Assembly (NCBI GenBank): GCA_016892645.1
Contig: JAFEMX010000006.1
Location: 43,600 to 107,599 of the forward strand
Length of the DNA: 64,000 nt
Direction of reading: 5' to 3'
Source of the DNA: Micrococcaceae bacterium RIT 802
GTDB lineage: Bacteria > Actinomycetota > Actinomycetes > Actinomycetales > Micrococcaceae
A program made the position numbers and the translations under genes. The notes below the pieces were generated by a model. The model was given only the letters and a program-made list of their open reading frames with translations, was not told the origin of the DNA and did no database searches. Positions 1 to 8,495 of the stretch are shown here, piece after piece; positions within the stretch are counted from its first letter, which is position 1; the number at the start of each line of letters is the position of its first letter.

Positions 1-2
1 TG

Positions 3-581
3 ACGTTCGACGAGCCCATCGGCGGAGCCGGGGCGCTCTTTTCCCGGTTTGACGGCCGGGTCATCGACGGGGTCCACCGGGCCGACGCGCCGATCACCCT
101 GGATCGTGCCATGACCAGCCTGTGGGGCCAGGGCATCGGCGCCGAGATCATGGGGCGGCGCAAGTTCGGCCCGCAGACCGGGGACTGGCCGGACGACGGG
201 TGGCGCGGCTGGTGGGGGGACGAGCCGCCGTTCCGCACACCGGTGTTCGTCATGACCCACCATCCACGCCCGTCGATGGACTTTTCCAACGGGACCAGCT
301 TCCATTTCGTGGAGGGGACACCCCACGAGGTGCTCCAGCTCGCCCGGGACGCGGCCGGCGGCGGCGATGTCCGCCTCGGCGGCGGCCCCTCGACCGTCCG
401 CCAGTTCCTGGAGGCCGATCTGGTCGACTTCATGCACCTCGTGGTCGTGCCCGTCGTCCTGGGATCGGGCGTCGGACTCTGGGAGGGGCTCCCCGGCGTC
501 GAGGAGCGCTTCACCGTCGAATCGGTGGCGTCACCGAGCGGCTTGACCCATCAATTCTGGAACCGGAACGACGCCGGCTGA
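3..581 (+). CDS. dihydrofolate reductase family protein (RibD C-terminal-like), 5'-truncated
   Basis: The reading frame is open from the first bases of the window, so the N-terminus lies outside it; 192 residues are visible. The C-terminal half has the fold signature of the DHFR/RibD reductase family: a GGDVRLGGGPSTVRQFLEA segment that matches the NADPH-binding glycine loop, followed by a beta-strand VDFMHLVVVPVVLGSGVGLW. This family covers small NADPH-dependent reductases, many of unknown substrate; a true folA role is not supported. It converges on the PPK2 gene, with only 12 bases between the stop codons. Confidence 0.8.
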   Translation, partial: TFDEPIGGAGALFSRFDGRVIDGVHRADAPITLDRAMTSLWGQGIGAEIMGRRKFGPQTGDWPDDGWRGWWGDEPPFRTPVFVMTHHPRPSMDFSNGTSFHFVEGTPHEVLQLARDAAGGGDVRLGGGPSTVRQFLEADLVDFMHLVVVPVVLGSGVGLWEGLPGVEERFTVESVASPSGLTHQFWNRNDAG

Positions 582-595
582 CCGGCCGCGGCGTC
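570..595. terminator. weak hairpin between convergent genes
   Basis: A 6-bp outer stem (GACGCC with GGCGTC) and an inner GCCGG/CCGGC stem straddle the stop codon of the reductase and reach the stop of the PPK2 gene. There is no T-run. It could act as a bidirectional terminator between the two converging genes, but in DNA this GC-rich the pairing may be chance. Confidence 0.3.
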
Positions 596-1520
596 AGTCC
601 ACGTCGCGGTCGTCCTCCAGCCGCCGGCGCTCGGTCTCGACGTCGAAGTCCGCGGCCGGCCACTGGGGGTCGATGCCGGCCAGTGCCTCGAGCAGCAGGT
701 GCTGGACCGCCACCCGGGCATACCATTTGCGGTTGGCCGGCACGACGTACCACGGTGCATGGTCGGCGTCGGTCTCCCGGATGGCCCGCTGGTAGGCCTG
801 CATGTACTCGTCCCACAGCAGGCGCTCATCGATGTCCCCGGGGTTGTACTTCCAGTACTTGTCCGGTCGATCCAGGCGCTCGGCCAGGCGCTGGTACTGT
901 TCCTCGGGCGAAATGTGCAGCATGACCTTGATGATGCGGGTGCCCGCGTCGGCAAGGCGCTGCTCGAACTCGCGGATGGCCCCGTAGCGGCGTTCCAGCT
1001 CCTCGGGCGCGGCCAGCGAGCGGACCGTGCCGATGAGCACGTCCTCGTAGTGCGAGCGGTCGAAGACCCCGATCATGCCGGCTGCCGGAAGCCGGCGTTC
1101 GATCCGCCAGAGGAAATCGTGGCGTTTCTCCGCCGCGGTCGGGGCCTTGAAACCGTGGAGTTGGACGCCCTGCGGGTCGACGGTGCCGATCACGTGCCGG
1201 ACGATGTCGCCCTTGCCGGCGGTGTCCATGGCCTGGAGGACCAGCAGGACCCGCGCCGGGTCGTCCCCGCTGCGGGCCTGGGCGAACAGGCGTTCCTGGA
1301 GGTCGTCCAGGCGTTCGTCGGCGGCGGCGAGGGCCTTGCGTCCGTCGGACTTCTTGCCCGGGAACCCCGGTTTAGCCCCCGGGTCCGCGTCCTGCAGCGA
1401 GAAACCACGGCCGGCACGCAGCACCTGGGACACCGGGTGGGTGAACCCATATGCGGCGCCGGGGAAGTCCTCGGATTTCTTCTTCTTGCCCACCAGTGGC
1501 CCCTTTGCGGTTGCTCCCAC
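594..1520 (-). CDS. PPK2 family polyphosphate kinase
   Basis: This enzyme family transfers phosphate between polyphosphate and nucleoside mono- or diphosphates in the cytoplasm. The protein (308 aa) shows the PPK2 P-loop AMDTAGKGDIVRHV at about residues 91-104 and the lid/Walker-B-like FDRSHYEDVL, followed by the conserved Arg/Asp-rich core and NRKWYARVAVQHLLLEAL near the end. The length fits PPK2 class I/III. The longest start is a GTG at 1520 with no clear ribosome site; a GTG at 1493, preceded by AAGGGG, is an alternative. Together with ppx at 33.4-34.3 kb the window holds two polyphosphate enzymes. Confidence 0.88.
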   Translation of the reverse strand: MGATAKGPLVGKKKKSEDFPGAAYGFTHPVSQVLRAGRGFSLQDADPGAKPGFPGKKSDGRKALAAADERLDDLQERLFAQARSGDDPARVLLVLQAMDTAGKGDIVRHVIGTVDPQGVQLHGFKAPTAAEKRHDFLWRIERRLPAAGMIGVFDRSHYEDVLIGTVRSLAAPEELERRYGAIREFEQRLADAGTRIIKVMLHISPEEQYQRLAERLDRPDKYWKYNPGDIDERLLWDEYMQAYQRAIRETDADHAPWYVVPANRKWYARVAVQHLLLEALAGIDPQWPAADFDVETERRRLEDDRDVD

Positions 1521-1572
1521 CGGCGGGTCGTCCGCCGATGGGCACCACTATGCCATCCCCGGGTGAACGGGG

Positions 1573-2787
1573 TCAGCGGCGGATGTCGTCCAGGAACTCG
1601 GCGATCCGCCCGATGGCTTCCTCCAGGTCCCGCACCGAGGGCAGCGTGACGAGGCGGAAGTGGTCGGGGGTGATCCAGTTGAAGGCCCGGCCGTGGGAGA
1701 TGAGGATCTTCTGCTGCTTGAGCAGGTCCAGGGCGAACTGCTCGTCGTCGTCGAACCTGAAGACCTCGCGGTCCAGCTTCGGGAACAGGTACATCGCGCC
1801 CCTGGCCTGCTGCACGGAGACGCCCTCGATGTCGTTGAGCATCCGGTAGGCGGTGTCGCGCTGTTCCTTGAGCCGGCCCCCGGGCAGGATCAGGTCGTTG
1901 ATGGACTGGTAGCCGCCCAGGGCGGTCTGGATGGCGTGCTGGGCCGGGACGTTGGCGCACAGGCGCATGTTGGTGAGCAGGTTGATGCCCTCGATGTAGT
2001 CCGTGGCCAGGTGCCGGGGACCGGAGATCGCCATCCAGCCGGCCCGGAATCCGCAGACGCGGTAGGCCTTGGACAGGCCCGAGAACGTCAGGATGATGAC
2101 GTCGTCGGCCAGTGCGGCCGTGTTGTAGTGGACGGCGTCGTCGTACAGGATCTTTTCGTAGATCTCGTCGGAGAAGACGATCAGGCCGTGTTTGCGGGCG
2201 AGCTCGAGCATGCCCTCGATGACGTGCTTGGGGTAGACGGCGCCGGTGGGGTTGTTCGGGTTGATGATGACCAGGCCCTTGGTGCGCGGGGTGATCTTGG
2301 CCTCGATGTCCTCCAGGTCGGGCAGCCAGCCCTCCTCCTCGACGTTGAGGTAGTGCACGGGCGTGCCGCCGGCCAGCGAGACCGATGCGGTCCACAGCGG
2401 GTAGTCGGGCGCGGGGATGAGGATCTCGTCGCCGTTGTTCAACAGCGCGTTCAGGCTCAGGGTGATCAGCTCGGAGACGCCATTGCCCAGGTAGACGTCG
2501 TCGACGCCGATCGTCTGGATGCCGCGTGTCTGGTAGTACTGCGAGACGGCGGTGCGTGCGGAGAAGATGCCGCGCGAATCCGAGTATCCCTGCGCCTGGG
2601 GCAGGTTGCGGATGATGTCCACCAGGATCGCGTCCGGGGCCTCGAACCCGAACGGCGCCGGGTTGCCGATGTTCAGCTTCAGGATGCGGTGGCCCTCGGC
2701 CTCCATGCGCTGGGCGTGTTCAAGCAGCGGGCCCCGGATGTCGTAGAGGACGTTGTGGAGCTTGTTGGACTGCTTGAACTCGGGCAT
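1573..2787 (-). CDS. alaA: alanine aminotransferase (AlaA/AlaT-type), PLP-dependent
   Basis: This fold-type I aminotransferase interconverts pyruvate and alanine using glutamate. The 404-residue protein aligns by eye with E. coli AlaA almost throughout: ILKLNIGNPAPFGFEAPD near the start, the substrate/PLP segments PAPDYPLWTASVSLAGG and INPNNPTGAVYPK, the PLP lysine in FSGLSKAYRVCGFRAGW, and MRLCANVPAQHAIQTALGGY. The start at 2787 gives the family N-terminus MPEFKQSNKL. An in-frame start at 2835 would run through the strong hairpin at 2806-2842 and is rejected. The gene lies just downstream of that terminator, so it probably has its own promoter. Confidence 0.92.
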   Translation of the reverse strand: MPEFKQSNKLHNVLYDIRGPLLEHAQRMEAEGHRILKLNIGNPAPFGFEAPDAILVDIIRNLPQAQGYSDSRGIFSARTAVSQYYQTRGIQTIGVDDVYLGNGVSELITLSLNALLNNGDEILIPAPDYPLWTASVSLAGGTPVHYLNVEEEGWLPDLEDIEAKITPRTKGLVIINPNNPTGAVYPKHVIEGMLELARKHGLIVFSDEIYEKILYDDAVHYNTAALADDVIILTFSGLSKAYRVCGFRAGWMAISGPRHLATDYIEGINLLTNMRLCANVPAQHAIQTALGGYQSINDLILPGGRLKEQRDTAYRMLNDIEGVSVQQARGAMYLFPKLDREVFRFDDDEQFALDLLKQQKILISHGRAFNWITPDHFRLVTLPSVRDLEEAIGRIAEFLDDIRR

Positions 2788-2805
2788 TGGCCCAGCATAT
2801 GACAA

Positions 2806-2842
2806 CGGCACCGTGCGGTCTGTGATTGACCGCACGGTGCCG
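2806..2842 (-). terminator. strong terminator of the osmoprotectant importer operon
   Basis: A perfect 15-bp stem (CGGCACCGTGCGGTC with its complement) with a 7-base loop starts 30 bases past the stop codon of the substrate-binding protein gene on the minus strand. It is followed on that strand by TTGTCATAT. It separates the importer operon from alaA and lies in the leader of alaA, where the trailing TTGTCA could also serve as a promoter element. Confidence 0.75.
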
Positions 2843-2871
2843 CGACATGATCTGTCGTATTCCGGCTGGGG

Positions 2872-3834
2872 CTACTTCCCGGCCAGGCCCTTGTCCTGCA
2901 GCCATTGTTCGGCCGCATCGGCGGGGTCGAGCTTGGCGTCGCCGGAGACGTACCCGTTGAGTTCGATCAGGTCATCGGTGGTCAGCTCGCCGGAGACCTT
3001 GTTGAGCACGTCGGCTGCCTGCTGGCTGACGACGCCGGTGTTGACCAGCGGCAGGACCTGGTTGGCGATGAAGTTGTCCTTCGGGTCCTCCAGGACCACC
3101 AGGCCGTTGTCCTTGATCGCCGGGCTGGTGGTGAAGATGTCGGCGGCCTGGATCTGGTTGGTGATCAGCGCCTTGACGGTCACCGGCCCGCCGCCGTCCG
3201 AGATCGGCTCGAACGACTTGGGCGTGCAGTCGTACTTGGACTTCAGCCCGGGCAGCCCGTAGGCGCGTTCCTTGAATTCCGGCGGGGCGCCGAGGACGAT
3301 CTGGTCGCAGACCTTGGCCAGGTCGGCGATGGACTTCAGGTCGTACTTCTCCGCGGTGGCCGCGGTGACGACGAGCGAGTCCTTGTCCTCGGCCTTCGCG
3401 GCCTTCAGCACGCCGAGCCCCTCGGGAACCGCCTTCTTCAGCGCCTCGGTGATGTCCCCGGCCGAGGCCGCCGTGGCGTCCTTGTCGAAGTAGGTCAACA
3501 GGTTCCCGGAGTAGTCGGGCACGATGTCGGCGGAGCCGTCCTTCACGGCCCCGACGTAGGCTTCCCGGGCGCCGATGCCCGGCTTGGTGGTCGCCTCGAT
3601 GCCGGCCCCGTTCAGGGCGCCGGCGTAGATCTCGGCGATGATCTTGCTTTCGGGGAAGTCCGCCGATCCGACGACCAGGGGCCGGTCCAGGGCCGAGCCG
3701 GATGCCTGCGGGCTGTCCGAGGCCAGCGGGTCGGATCCGCTGCATGCCGCCAGGCCCAGGGTGGCGACGAGGCCGAGGGCGGCGCCGAGGGCCAGCCGGC
3801 GGGATGGGCGGCGACGGGTGGTGGTGCGGGTCAT
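2872..3834 (-). CDS. glycine betaine/choline-type ABC transporter substrate-binding lipoprotein (OpuAC/OsmF family)
   Basis: This is the extracytoplasmic solute receptor of the importer encoded directly upstream. Residues 1-30 form a twin-Arg-rich basic start, a hydrophobic core and the lipobox LGLAAC, so the mature protein should be lipid-anchored at its Cys. The mature part (320 aa in total) has the OpuAC fold signatures: VVGSADFPESKIIAEIYAGAL at the start and a central ADIVPDYSGNLLTYF segment typical of OsmF/OpuCC-type quaternary-amine receptors. It overlaps the preceding permease gene by 4 bases (ATGA). The exact ligand cannot be read from the sequence. Confidence 0.9.
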   Translation of the reverse strand: MTRTTTRRRPSRRLALGAALGLVATLGLAACSGSDPLASDSPQASGSALDRPLVVGSADFPESKIIAEIYAGALNGAGIEATTKPGIGAREAYVGAVKDGSADIVPDYSGNLLTYFDKDATAASAGDITEALKKAVPEGLGVLKAAKAEDKDSLVVTAATAEKYDLKSIADLAKVCDQIVLGAPPEFKERAYGLPGLKSKYDCTPKSFEPISDGGGPVTVKALITNQIQAADIFTTSPAIKDNGLVVLEDPKDNFIANQVLPLVNTGVVSQQAADVLNKVSGELTTDDLIELNGYVSGDAKLDPADAAEQWLQDKGLAGK

Positions 3835-4538
3835 GGGGTGCCTCCTGTTGGGGTTCTCAATCCGGGCGAGACGGCAATCCGTTGGACCAGCGCCAGCACC
3901 GCATCCACCACAATAGCCAATGCTGCAATGACCACGGCACCCCCGAAGACCTGTGGGTAGTCACGCACGGCGATGCCGTCGATGAGGAAACGGCCCAGAC
4001 CGCCGAGGTTGATGACCGAGACGACGGCCACGGTGGCGATGACCTGCAGCACGGCCAGGCGCAGGGCACCCATCAGCACCGGCAGCGCGTTGGGGACCTC
4101 GACGCGGAAGAGCACCTGGGTTCCGGTCAGCCCCATGGCCCTGGCCCCGTCGACGACCTGCGGGTCCACCGCCGAAATTCCCGCCGCGATGCCGGCCAGC
4201 AACGGCGGCACGGCGAGCAGCACCAGTGCCCAGATGGGCGGCATGATGCCCAGGGTGCCGGACAGCAGGATGAACAGCGTGACCATGCCCAGGGTGGGCA
4301 GGGCGCGCAGCATGCCGGAGCCGGCGATGACGGCGACGCGGCCGCGGCCGGTGTGCCCGACCAGGAGCCCGATGGGCACCGCGATCGCCAGCGCGATGGC
4401 CAGCGTGATGCCGGTGTAGGCCAGGTGTTCGGCCAGCCGGGTCGGGATGCTGCCCGGCCCGGACAGAGTCCCGGGCCGCGCCAGCCAGTCACCGAATCCC
4501 CCGAAGGCCCCGGCGGCGGGCAGGTGCACGGCGTTCAT
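3831..4538 (-). CDS. osmoprotectant ABC transporter permease (second permease)
   Basis: An inner-membrane subunit (235 aa) of the BPD/ProW-type permease family with about six hydrophobic segments and the EAA-like cytoplasmic loop around AVDPQVVDGARAMGLTGTQVL, where the ATPase docks. The start is taken as ATG 4538, which overlaps the stop of the upstream permease by 4 bases (ATGA); a GTG at 4550 is an alternative. It is translationally coupled on both sides, to the sister permease upstream and to the binding protein downstream. Confidence 0.88.
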   Translation of the reverse strand: MNAVHLPAAGAFGGFGDWLARPGTLSGPGSIPTRLAEHLAYTGITLAIALAIAVPIGLLVGHTGRGRVAVIAGSGMLRALPTLGMVTLFILLSGTLGIMPPIWALVLLAVPPLLAGIAAGISAVDPQVVDGARAMGLTGTQVLFRVEVPNALPVLMGALRLAVLQVIATVAVVSVINLGGLGRFLIDGIAVRDYPQVFGGAVVIAALAIVVDAVLALVQRIAVSPGLRTPTGGTP

Positions 4539-5218
4539 GCCGCCACCCACCGGGCCCGGCGCGGTCCGCGGCGGGCCCGCTCCCAGGGAGTCAGCAGCCG
4601 CTGGATCAGGACCAGGAGCAGGTCCATCACCAGGGCCAGGAGCAGCGTCGCGACGATGCCGACACCGATTTCGAAGGGGAAGTTGCGGCGCAGCCCGTCC
4701 ATGAAGAGGGTGCCGAGGTTCTCGATGCCGATCAGCGCCCCGATGCTGACCAGCGAGATGTTGCTGACCGAGACGACGCGCAGTGCGGGGAAGAGCACGG
4801 GCAGCGACAGTGGCAGGTCGACGGTCAGGAACCGGCGCAGCGGACGGTAGCCCATGGCGTCCGCGGCCCGCAGCACCGCAGGGTCCACCGATTCCAGGGC
4901 GTCGGCGGCGCTGCGCACCAGCAGGGCGATGGCGTAGAGGGTCAGGGCGATGATGACGTTGGCCGGGTCCAGGATCTGCGTGCCCAGGATCGAGGGCAGC
5001 ACGACGAACAACGCCAGCGACGGGATCGTGTAGAGCAGGGCGCTGAGCTGGACGACGCCGAGCCGCACTGCACGACGACGGCGGGTCCCGTTGGCGCGGA
5101 TGAGCCGGGCTGCGGGGATGGAGACCACGGCGGCGAGCAGCAGCGGCAGGATCGACTGCAGCAGGTGGCTGCCGGCCAGCTGCGCGATCTCGTCCAGATG
5201 CCCCTCAAGCCACAACAT
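4535..5218 (-). CDS. osmoprotectant ABC transporter permease (first permease)
   Basis: The paralogous permease subunit (227 aa), with about five to six membrane spans and the coupling loop SVDPAVLRAADAMGYRPLRRFL. The start at ATG 5218 is favoured because it follows a good ribosome site, GGAGGGACCAGG, and gives the sequence MLWLEGHLDEIAQ; it overlaps the end of the ATPase gene by 14 bases. Two distinct permeases, one ATPase and one lipoprotein receptor match the OpuC/OsmU layout rather than ProVWX, which has one permease. Confidence 0.88.
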   Translation of the reverse strand: MLWLEGHLDEIAQLAGSHLLQSILPLLLAAVVSIPAARLIRANGTRRRRAVRLGVVQLSALLYTIPSLALFVVLPSILGTQILDPANVIIALTLYAIALLVRSAADALESVDPAVLRAADAMGYRPLRRFLTVDLPLSLPVLFPALRVVSVSNISLVSIGALIGIENLGTLFMDGLRRNFPFEIGVGIVATLLLALVMDLLLVLIQRLLTPWERARRGPRRARWVAA

Positions 5219-6182
5219 CCTGGTCCCTCCCGCCGATCTGGCGGCCGATCTCGGCGGCATCGAGGACCCCGACGGCCGTTCCGTCCTGTTCCACCGCCAG
5301 CGCCAGCCCGGACCACGAGGTCAGGGCGGCATCGAGCGCGGCCCGGATGCTGGCGGAGGGCGGGACCTCCACAGCGGCGGCGAGGTCGGCGTCGGAGTAG
5401 TCCGCCGGAGGTGCCCAGCGCAGGTCGGTGGCGGGCCGGAACGAGAGCGCGCGGAAGCCGCGGTCGCGGCCGATGAAGTGGGCGACGAAGTCGTTGGCCG
5501 GGGCACGGAGCAGTTCGGACGGCGGGCAGAACTGCTGCAGCACTCCCCCGTTGCCCATGACCGCGACGTGGTCCCCGAGCAGGATGGCCTCGTCGATGTC
5601 GTGGGTGACGAACACAATGGTCTTGGAGAGCTGGTCCTGCAGGCGCAGCAACTCGTTCTGCAGTTCGGCGCGCACCACCGGATCCACGGCGCTGAAGGGT
5701 TCGTCCATGAGCAGGATGGGCGGGTCGGCGGCCAGCGCGCGGGCGACCCCGACCCGCTGCTGCTGCCCGCCGGAGAGTTGGGCCGGGTATCGCCGCGCCA
5801 GGTCGGCGTCGAGCCCGACCGTGGCCAGCAGTTCGTCGGCGCGGCGCCGGGCCTGTGCCTTGGGCGTGCCGAGCAGCCGGGGCACGGTGGCGATGTTCTC
5901 GGCGATGGTGCGGTGCGGCATCAGCCCGCCGGCCTGCATGACATAGCCCATGGAGCGGCGCAGCTGGTGGGGGGCGATGCCCGCGATGTCGCGCCCGTCG
6001 ACCTCGATGGTGCCGGTCGTGGCGTCGACCATGCGGTTGATCATCCGCAGTGACGTGGTCTTGCCGCAGCCGGAGGGGCCGACGAAGACCGTGATGCTGC
6101 CGGTGGGGATTTCCAGGGTGAGATCGGTGACGGCGGGGGCACCGCCGTCGTACCTCTTGTCGACGTGCTCGAAGCGGATCAT
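5205..6182 (-). CDS. osmoprotectant ABC transporter ATP-binding protein
   Basis: This is the nucleotide-binding subunit (325 aa) that powers the importer. It has the Walker A GPSGCGKTTS, the Q-loop near VMQAGGLMPHRTIAENI, the signature LSGGQQQRVGVARALA, the Walker B ILLMDEPFSAVD and the switch VTHDIDEA. The tail after about residue 250 contains PPSASIRAALDAALTSWSG and AVGVLDAAEIG, which looks like a single short CBS-like half, as in OpuCA/OsmV ATPases that gate transport by ionic strength. It overlaps the Nudix gene by 4 bases (ATGA). Confidence 0.92.
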   Translation of the reverse strand: MIRFEHVDKRYDGGAPAVTDLTLEIPTGSITVFVGPSGCGKTTSLRMINRMVDATTGTIEVDGRDIAGIAPHQLRRSMGYVMQAGGLMPHRTIAENIATVPRLLGTPKAQARRRADELLATVGLDADLARRYPAQLSGGQQQRVGVARALAADPPILLMDEPFSAVDPVVRAELQNELLRLQDQLSKTIVFVTHDIDEAILLGDHVAVMGNGGVLQQFCPPSELLRAPANDFVAHFIGRDRGFRALSFRPATDLRWAPPADYSDADLAAAVEVPPSASIRAALDAALTSWSGLALAVEQDGTAVGVLDAAEIGRQIGGRDQDVVA

Positions 6183-6664
6183 GCGCGGCCCCTTTCCAGG
6201 CGGTCGTGATGGGCGTTCACGGCCCAGTCGACGCGTGAGGTGCGCTCCAACCGGGCCAGGTCGGCGAGGTCGAACCAGCCGGCCTCCGAGGTGCTGCCGT
6301 CGAGCTCATGGGTGAGTTCGCCGCCGGTGATCTCCGCCGCGTACAACACCGCGACGGTCTGCAGGGGCCGTTCGGTGGGGTGCAGCCGGGCCTCGGCCGG
6401 GATGTGGCCGGCGTCGACGTCCAGCAGCCCGGTCAGGCGCACCGCATACCCGGTCTCCTCGGCGACCTCGCGGATGGCACCGTCCTCGATGGACTCCCCG
6501 AGTTCGACTCCCCCGCCGGGCAGCGTCCACCGCGGGGCGAAGCCGGGCAGCGTCGGACGCATGTCCCACAGGGCCAACAGGATCCTGGAGTCGCGCACGA
6601 TGACGCAATAGGCCGCCAGACGCGTATCGAAACCGGTGCCGGGTTCCCGGGGCGCAGTGTTCAT
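6179..6664 (-). CDS. Nudix hydrolase, first gene of the importer operon
   Basis: A 161-residue Nudix-fold pyrophosphohydrolase of unknown substrate. The Nudix box is complete: GGGVELGESIEDGAIREVAEETGY at about residues 60-83 has the pattern G-x5-E-x7-R-E-x2-E-E-x-G. Flanking strands (AAYCVIVRDSRILLAL, WTLPGG) fit the family. The start at ATG 6664 is chosen over an upstream in-frame start because it gives the usual length and leaves room for a promoter towards the divergent regulator. The stop overlaps the ATPase start, so it is the promoter-proximal member of the operon. Confidence 0.85.
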   Translation of the reverse strand: MNTAPREPGTGFDTRLAAYCVIVRDSRILLALWDMRPTLPGFAPRWTLPGGGVELGESIEDGAIREVAEETGYAVRLTGLLDVDAGHIPAEARLHPTERPLQTVAVLYAAEITGGELTHELDGSTSEAGWFDLADLARLERTSRVDWAVNAHHDRLERGRA

Positions 6665-6733
6665 GGGTTCCAGCGTACTGTGCCGCGGTGCCCGCACACG
6701 GGGCGCCGGGCACGCATGTGGTGGAATATCCTC

Positions 6734-7219
6734 ATGTCACCCGCCAAGAAGCCCGCCTCGAACGCCCCCTTGGACGAGGTCGACCGCGTCCTGATCTCCG
6801 AGCTGCTGGCCGACGCGAGGATCAGCAACGCGGCCCTGGCCCAGCGGGCGGGCATCGCCCCGTCGACGGCCCTGCTGCGCACGCGCCAGCTGGTGGAGCG
6901 CGGGATCATCGAGGGCTACCATGCACGGCTAAACCTGCCGGCGGTGGGACGCAGCGTCCAGGCGTTGATCTCGGTGAAGCTGCGGGTGCACGACCGGGTC
7001 CAGATCGACAGGTTCACCGGGCGGGTGCCGCAGCTGCCGGAGGTCCTGTCGATGTTCCACGTCTCCGGCGGCACCGACTACCTGCTGCACGTGGCCGTCC
7101 CGTCCACCGAGTCGCTGCGGGACTGGGTGCTGGACCACCTGGCCACCGACGAGGCGGTCGGGCACACCGAGACGACGCTGGTGTTCGACCACGTGCAGGG
7201 CCAGGCCGGCCCCCTCTGA
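6734..7219 (+). CDS. Lrp/AsnC family transcriptional regulator (first of two)
   Basis: A 161-residue feast/famine regulator. The N-terminal winged HTH runs from LDEVDRVLISELLADARISN through AALAQRAGIAPSTALLRTRQLVERGII; the C-terminal ligand-binding/oligomerisation domain (RAM) includes PEVLSMFHVSGGTDYLLHVAV and a final beta-strand HTETTLVFDHVQ. The start at ATG 6734 is chosen for family length; an ATG at 6716 is also in frame. It is transcribed away from the Nudix/importer operon with 69 bases between the starts, so that operon or its own gene is a plausible target. The effector is unknown. Confidence 0.88.
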   Translation: MSPAKKPASNAPLDEVDRVLISELLADARISNAALAQRAGIAPSTALLRTRQLVERGIIEGYHARLNLPAVGRSVQALISVKLRVHDRVQIDRFTGRVPQLPEVLSMFHVSGGTDYLLHVAVPSTESLRDWVLDHLATDEAVGHTETTLVFDHVQGQAGPL

Positions 7220-7239
7220 GGTCCCCTGCGGATTCCGAC

Positions 7240-7257
7240 CCGGCGCCTCAGCGCCGG
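7240..7257. terminator. hairpin between convergent regulator and MFS genes
   Basis: A 7-bp stem, CCGGCGC with GCGCCGG, and a 4-base loop lie 20 bases past the regulator stop and contain the stop codon of the MFS gene on the other strand. There is no U-tract. It could terminate transcription in both directions. Confidence 0.4.
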
Positions 7258-8495
7258 CTGCGCCGCAGGTCCCGGGTGACGCCGGCGGCGACCGCCAGGC
7301 AGCCGGCGGCGATGACCGCGGCGAACCAGGCGACGGCGGCCGGCAGGCCGATGATCGAGGCGACGAGGCCCAGGCCGAGGACCGGCAGCGCGCTGCCGAG
7401 GTAGGTGACCACGTACACGCTGCTGATCACCTGGGCGTGCCGTTCCGGTTCGACGGCCAGGGCCACGTCGTTGAACGCGGTCCGGAAGGCGGTGCCCTGG
7501 CCGGCGCCGGCGAGCAGGCTGGCGGCGACCAGCAGCGGCAGGCTGCGCACCGATCCGGAGACGGCGATGAGCGCGATCCCGCAGGCCATGGCGACCAGTG
7601 CCCAGGGCAGCAGGTTCCGGTGTGATCGGCCCAGCAGCTGGGCGGCGGCGGACGCGGCGAGGGTCAGGGCGGCCAGGACGCCGATGCCGGCCAGCGACCC
7701 GATCCCGAACAGGTCCGAGAAGTAGCGCGGGGCCAGCGAGAGGCCGAAACCGAAGAGCGCGAAGCTCAGGAACCCGATGGACGCCGCCCGGCGGAACTGG
7801 GTGCGCGCATCGGTGACCGGCCCGATCCGGCGCGGACGCAGGGCACGGACCGCGCCGTGGCCGGGCGCCGGCGACAGGGCGGGGCGGGCCTTGAGCGCCC
7901 AGAGCGGGATGAGCACCACGAGCAGGGCGGCGGCCAGCAGCAGGAACGGGGTCCGCGTCGGGTGCGGCAGGACTCCCAGCAGCCCGCCGAGCACCGGCCC
8001 GGCGGCCACCCCCGAGGAGGAGGCCAGCAGGGTCAGCCGGCCGGCCCATTCGGGGTGGCGCGGCAGCAGTTCACGCAGCGCGGCGCTGCTCGCACCGGTG
8101 CACAGCGCCACCGCGGCCCCCTGCAGGATGCGCCCGAGGATCAGGCCGCCGAGGCCGGACGCCGTGCCGAAGACGACGACGCCGGCCACCCCCACCAGCA
8201 CGGCCAGGACCACCGCGGCGCGGCGGCCGATGTGGTCGGACCAGTGGCCGTAGAGCACCAGGCCGGCCATCAGGGCCAGCACGTAGGACGAGAACGCCAG
8301 CGTCACCGCGAACGGCCCCAGGTCCAGGCGCTCCTGGAGCAGCGGATACAACGGGGTGGCCAGGTTGGCCCCGATGAGCAGCAGCACCGTGGCGGCGAAG
8401 GTGAGCACCAGGCGGGCGTTCACCGAGGCATCCCAGCCCGGGCGGGAGCTGCTGGCAGGGTGGGCGCGCATGCGCAGTTCGCTGATGACGGTCAC
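7248..8495 (-). CDS. MFS transporter (drug/metabolite exporter type)
   Basis: An integral membrane secondary transporter (415 aa from GTG 8495) with about twelve hydrophobic segments. The loop 2-3 motif of MFS proteins is visible as YGHWSDHIGRRAAVVLAV, and LLGLLGVL-like helices plus the central basic loop GAVRALRPRRIGP separate the two six-helix halves. A GTG at 8495 is preceded by GTGAGG; an in-frame start at 8561 would add 22 residues and an ATG at 8471 would remove eight. The gene is divergent from the second Lrp/AsnC regulator, which is the natural candidate to control it. Its substrate cannot be read from the sequence. Confidence 0.85.
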   Translation of the reverse strand: MTVISELRMRAHPASSSRPGWDASVNARLVLTFAATVLLLIGANLATPLYPLLQERLDLGPFAVTLAFSSYVLALMAGLVLYGHWSDHIGRRAAVVLAVLVGVAGVVVFGTASGLGGLILGRILQGAAVALCTGASSAALRELLPRHPEWAGRLTLLASSSGVAAGPVLGGLLGVLPHPTRTPFLLLAAALLVVLIPLWALKARPALSPAPGHGAVRALRPRRIGPVTDARTQFRRAASIGFLSFALFGFGLSLAPRYFSDLFGIGSLAGIGVLAALTLAASAAAQLLGRSHRNLLPWALVAMACGIALIAVSGSVRSLPLLVAASLLAGAGQGTAFRTAFNDVALAVEPERHAQVISSVYVVTYLGSALPVLGLGLVASIIGLPAAVAWFAAVIAAGCLAVAAGVTRDLRRSRR

